The notes beneath the pieces are model-generated. The model was given only the letters and a program-made list of their open reading frames with translations. It was not told the DNA's origin and ran no database searches. From positions 12,884 through 20,513 of the forward strand of contig PCAV01000090.1 of the NCBI GenBank assembly GCA_002730675.1: a stretch of DNA of 7,630 nucleotides, in the 5' to 3' direction. Positions 6,701 through 7,630 of this stretch are shown piece after piece (positions within the stretch are counted from its first letter, which is position 1; each line of letters begins with the position of its first letter). A program made the translations under genes and the position numbers. The DNA is from Rhodospirillaceae bacterium (lineage in GTDB: Bacteria; Pseudomonadota; Alphaproteobacteria; Thalassobaculales; Thalassobaculaceae).

Positions 6701-7496
6701 TTTAAAGCGAGCATTGACCTGGAATCCAGACAATATTCTAACGGGCGCGCGGCATATTACTATGGCAGGCCATATTGTCTATATCACAACCCCGACCTCT
6801 CTTGTCGTTCTAGACCTTAATGATCCACTAAAACCTGAGCTTGTTCAGACAATAGAAATGAAAGATCCAAGAGCCTCAGCGCTTCAGTTCCGCTATTTGT
6901 TCGTTACTGATGCTGAGGGTTTTAAGGTTTTTGACGCAACCCAGCCAAAACATATCAAACCTATTGCGGAAGCTCATGTCGCTCTTAGGGATCCCAAGAA
7001 ACTTTACGTGGCACGGACGTATGCTTACGTGGCCGCAGGAAATGAGGGCCTTGCAATTATAAACGTAAAAAATCCGGAGCGACCAAAACTCTATAAACTC
7101 TTCAACGCTAATGGAGAGATAAATGATGCAAGAGATGTCATTGTAGGCACAACTAACGCGTCGCTTTTTGCATATGTAGCAGATGGGAAAAATGGGTTGA
7201 AAGTTATTCAACTTACCTCGCCTGACTCACAGCCTCGTTTTTACGGATACAGTCCTGAACCAAAACCAGAATTGATTGCTTGGAAAAAAACCGAATATCC
7301 TGCTCTCGCCTTATCAAAAGGATTAGATAGAGATCGAGGTGTTGATGAAACCGGCGGCCAGATCGCAGTATTCGGACGACTTGGATCACGGCCATTTAAC
7401 GTCAATGAAATGAAAAAACTTTATCTTGATCCATATGGGAAGCCCTATTATGTGAGCGACGAAGTGGATCAAAAAATGGCAAAGCAAATCAAATAA
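3750..7496 (+). CDS. Large exported decaheme c-type cytochrome with C-terminal LVIVD-type beta-propeller
   Basis: A redox protein of 1248 residues. TTG 3750 is chosen because it gives a clean signal peptide (1-23, MIYLRY then a hydrophobic core, ending HSFA before ASGEK); the next in-frame Met is at residue 68. There is no lipobox. Ten CxxCH motifs start at 56, 78, 156, 327, 384, 520, 547, 658, 669 and 775. Hemes 8 and 9 are only 6 residues apart, while 3-4 and 5-6 are separated by more than 130 residues. Distinctive blocks lie around the hemes: CHMHQPNIFVNSFLGYTMWD (387-406), GMHCVDCHFEQDTHGNGH (517-534) and NDNNARMAQLLLHGTNFVNF (784-803). Residues about 873-1167 hold six propeller-like repeats. 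The tail (1168-1248) is heme-free. It lies 9 bases after the barrel gene. It is probably periplasmic or exported to the surface, acting in electron transfer or as a redox enzyme; the substrate is unknown. Two lone cysteines (868, 923) lie in the propeller part. Confidence 0.9.
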   Translation: MIYLRYIILVINLALLGATHSFAASGEKPRDITYVKTPPAPKWQPVEQINIKSQGCISCHTTTDEPSMHRTGGVPLGCTDCHGGNSSIVKPASGAPSKKAYRKAMDQAHVQPRYPETWNYPSSANPVASYTLLNKESPEYVRFVNPSDYRIVEEACGSCHAGAIRAAKNSLMATGAMLWGGAAYNNGILPFKNYILGEGYTRDGTGALLKNPTPVTEEMKAAGILESLAPMPAWETIPPGDIFRVFERGGRNILNLFPEIGLPNSLGQIQRLEEPGRPDLKQSNRGPGTGLRISVPVINITKTRLNDPFTWFLGTNEQPGDYRSSGCAACHVVYANDRDPRHSGPYAKFGHTGMSQTSDPTIPKGEEGHPLKHEFTSAIPTSQCMICHMHQPNIFVNSFLGYTMWDYESDAPHMWPKEQRYPSNAEMHEILERNPEGAAVRGLWSDPEFLKEVSKLNPKLENTQFADYHGHGWNFRAIFKKDEAGNLLDKDGNIVSHEDPEKFEKAVHMSSIHLDAGMHCVDCHFEQDTHGNGHLYGEVASAIEITCQDCHGTADEYPTLLTSGPAAPEGGNDVGVTRNSDGSKRFEWREGVLYQRSALWPGLEWEVSLVKDSVNPSHKDYNAKSARAKLMKSDPNNMDWGLNVPSDKRAHKPDEMECFTCHLSWTTSCGGCHLPIEANWKTERHHYEGGETRNYATYNPQVARDQMFQLGIHSTAKGNTIAPIRSTSALVLSSTNINREKLYIQQPPIASSGYSSQAFAPHFAHTVRKEETKNCSDCHLSAANDNNARMAQLLLHGTNFVNFVGYNAWIGGEGGIEAVQVTEWDEPQAVIGSYLQKYAYPDWYDEHQKRNKELPVSHKHNADGAVNCVTLRGEYLFTASGAEGFHVFDVASISNKGFSQRVITAPFSPLGHDTRVESKNATCMALPTNQAIAPERNTGDLMRKVNQEQPFHPIYNYAFVTDSEEGLIVVNVNTLADGLPRNNFLKRALTWNPDNILTGARHITMAGHIVYITTPTSLVVLDLNDPLKPELVQTIEMKDPRASALQFRYLFVTDAEGFKVFDATQPKHIKPIAEAHVALRDPKKLYVARTYAYVAAGNEGLAIINVKNPERPKLYKLFNANGEINDARDVIVGTTNASLFAYVADGKNGLKVIQLTSPDSQPRFYGYSPEPKPELIAWKKTEYPALALSKGLDRDRGVDETGGQIAVFGRLGSRPFNVNEMKKLYLDPYGKPYYVSDEVDQKMAKQIK
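3915..6086 (+). other. Decaheme region of the cytochrome (ten CxxCH motifs)
   Basis: Motifs in order: CISCH, CTDCH, CGSCH, CAACH, CMICH, CVDCH, CQDCH, CFTCH, CGGCH, CSDCH (residues 56 to 779). All ten have the canonical two-residue spacing with a histidine, so ten covalently bound c-type hemes are expected after Ccm-type maturation. Many other histidines lie nearby (for example HMH after heme 5, HHY after heme 9, PHF.H before heme 10) and could supply the distal ligands. One heme per about 72 residues is sparse compared with compact decaheme proteins such as MtrA. Confidence 0.9.
6366..7250 (+). repeat. LVIVD-type beta-propeller repeats in the cytochrome C-terminal part
   Basis: Six diverged repeats share an aromatic-x-(F/V)-V-(T/A)-x-(D/G)-x-x-G-(L/F)-x-(V/I)-(F/I/V)-(D/N)-(V/A) pattern: EYLFTASGAEGFHVFDV (874-890), NYAFVTDSEEGLIVVNV (956-972), HIVYITTPTSLVVLDL (1008-1023), RYLFVTDAEGFKVFDA (1048-1063), YAYVAAGNEGLAIINV (1091-1106) and FAYVADGKNGLKVIQL (1140-1155). 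Several are followed by (N/D)P-x-x-P-x-x, as is usual for LVIVD repeats. Six blades would close a propeller. This is typically a binding or interaction module in exported proteins. Confidence 0.8.
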
Positions 7497-7545
7497 AAAC
7501 TACTAAACTTACAAGTAAAAAGCTTTGAAATATATAACTTGAGGC
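7497..7545. other. AT-rich gap between convergent gene ends, no clear terminator
   Basis: The 49 bases after the cytochrome stop are very AT-rich and hold no ORF. A 7-base inverted repeat (TTGAGGC at 7539-7545 and GCCTCAA at 7577-7583) has a 31-base loop and is followed by CTTTTTG. This is too loose to call as an intrinsic terminator, though it could help end transcription of the operon. Confidence 0.35.
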
Positions 7546-7630
7546 TTAAGTAAAAAAGAATTCTGCGTAATTATTTGCCTCAACTTTTTGAAGGACTTCT
7601 CTGTATTTAACGGCTCCGCCATTATAAGCC
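7546..7630 (-). CDS. Possible C-terminal end of a convergent gene (partial), unknown product
   Basis: Read on the minus strand, a frame is open from the window edge for 27 codons to a TAA at 7548-7546. The peptide starts AYNGGAVKYREVLQKVEANN and ends in YAEFFFT. Its amphipathic, charged composition looks like real protein, and a tail-to-tail arrangement with the operon is natural. An open frame of this length is not rare by chance, so the call is tentative. I do not recognise the family; the other end lies beyond the window. Confidence 0.4.
   Translation of the reverse strand, partial: AYNGGAVKYREVLQKVEANNYAEFFFT

Noticed and set aside
7004..7033. Direct repeat TTACGTGGC, 21 bases apart
   Set aside because: It lies in the reading frame and encodes the repeated YVA of a propeller blade region; protein repetition explains it.
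7537..7583. Intrinsic terminator after the cytochrome gene
   Set aside because: The stems seen (a 4-base stem at 7537-7551, and 7 bases with a 31-base loop at 7539-7583) are too weak or too loose, and the first lacks a T-run on the plus strand.

Overview
The window holds one tightly packed, plus-strand gene cluster that fills almost all of it. Three genes run head to tail: a secreted protein with two HbpS/GlcG-like (DUF336) halves, whose 5' end lies outside the window; an outer-membrane beta-barrel of about 596 residues; and a 1248-residue exported protein with ten CxxCH heme-attachment motifs followed by an LVIVD-type beta-propeller. The first two genes overlap by 4 bases (ATGA) and the second and third are 9 bases apart, so they very probably form one transcriptional unit. 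After the last stop there is a short AT-rich gap, then a possible C-terminal end of a convergent minus-strand gene.

All three plus-strand products begin with a Sec-type signal peptide, and one is an outer-membrane barrel, so the source is a Gram-negative (diderm) bacterium. The DNA is moderately AT-rich and has no mobile-element, phage or CRISPR signature. A Pseudomonadota member is a reasonable guess, but the sequence does not fix the taxon.

Likely joint role (inference): a large multiheme cytochrome encoded next to an outer-membrane barrel recalls porin-cytochrome conduits, which move electrons across the outer membrane. The layout here differs from the well-known Mtr and Geobacter Pcc systems. 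The cytochrome is one very large protein with sparse hemes and a C-terminal propeller. No lipobox is visible in it, no compact MtrA-like decaheme partner is in the window, and the lead gene encodes a duplicated heme-binding-type protein. The barrel also carries an unusual lysine-rich, proline-containing segment just after its signal peptide. The set can be read either as a candidate cell-surface electron-transfer module or as a surface redox enzyme with its own export pore and heme-handling protein. The sequence alone does not decide between these.
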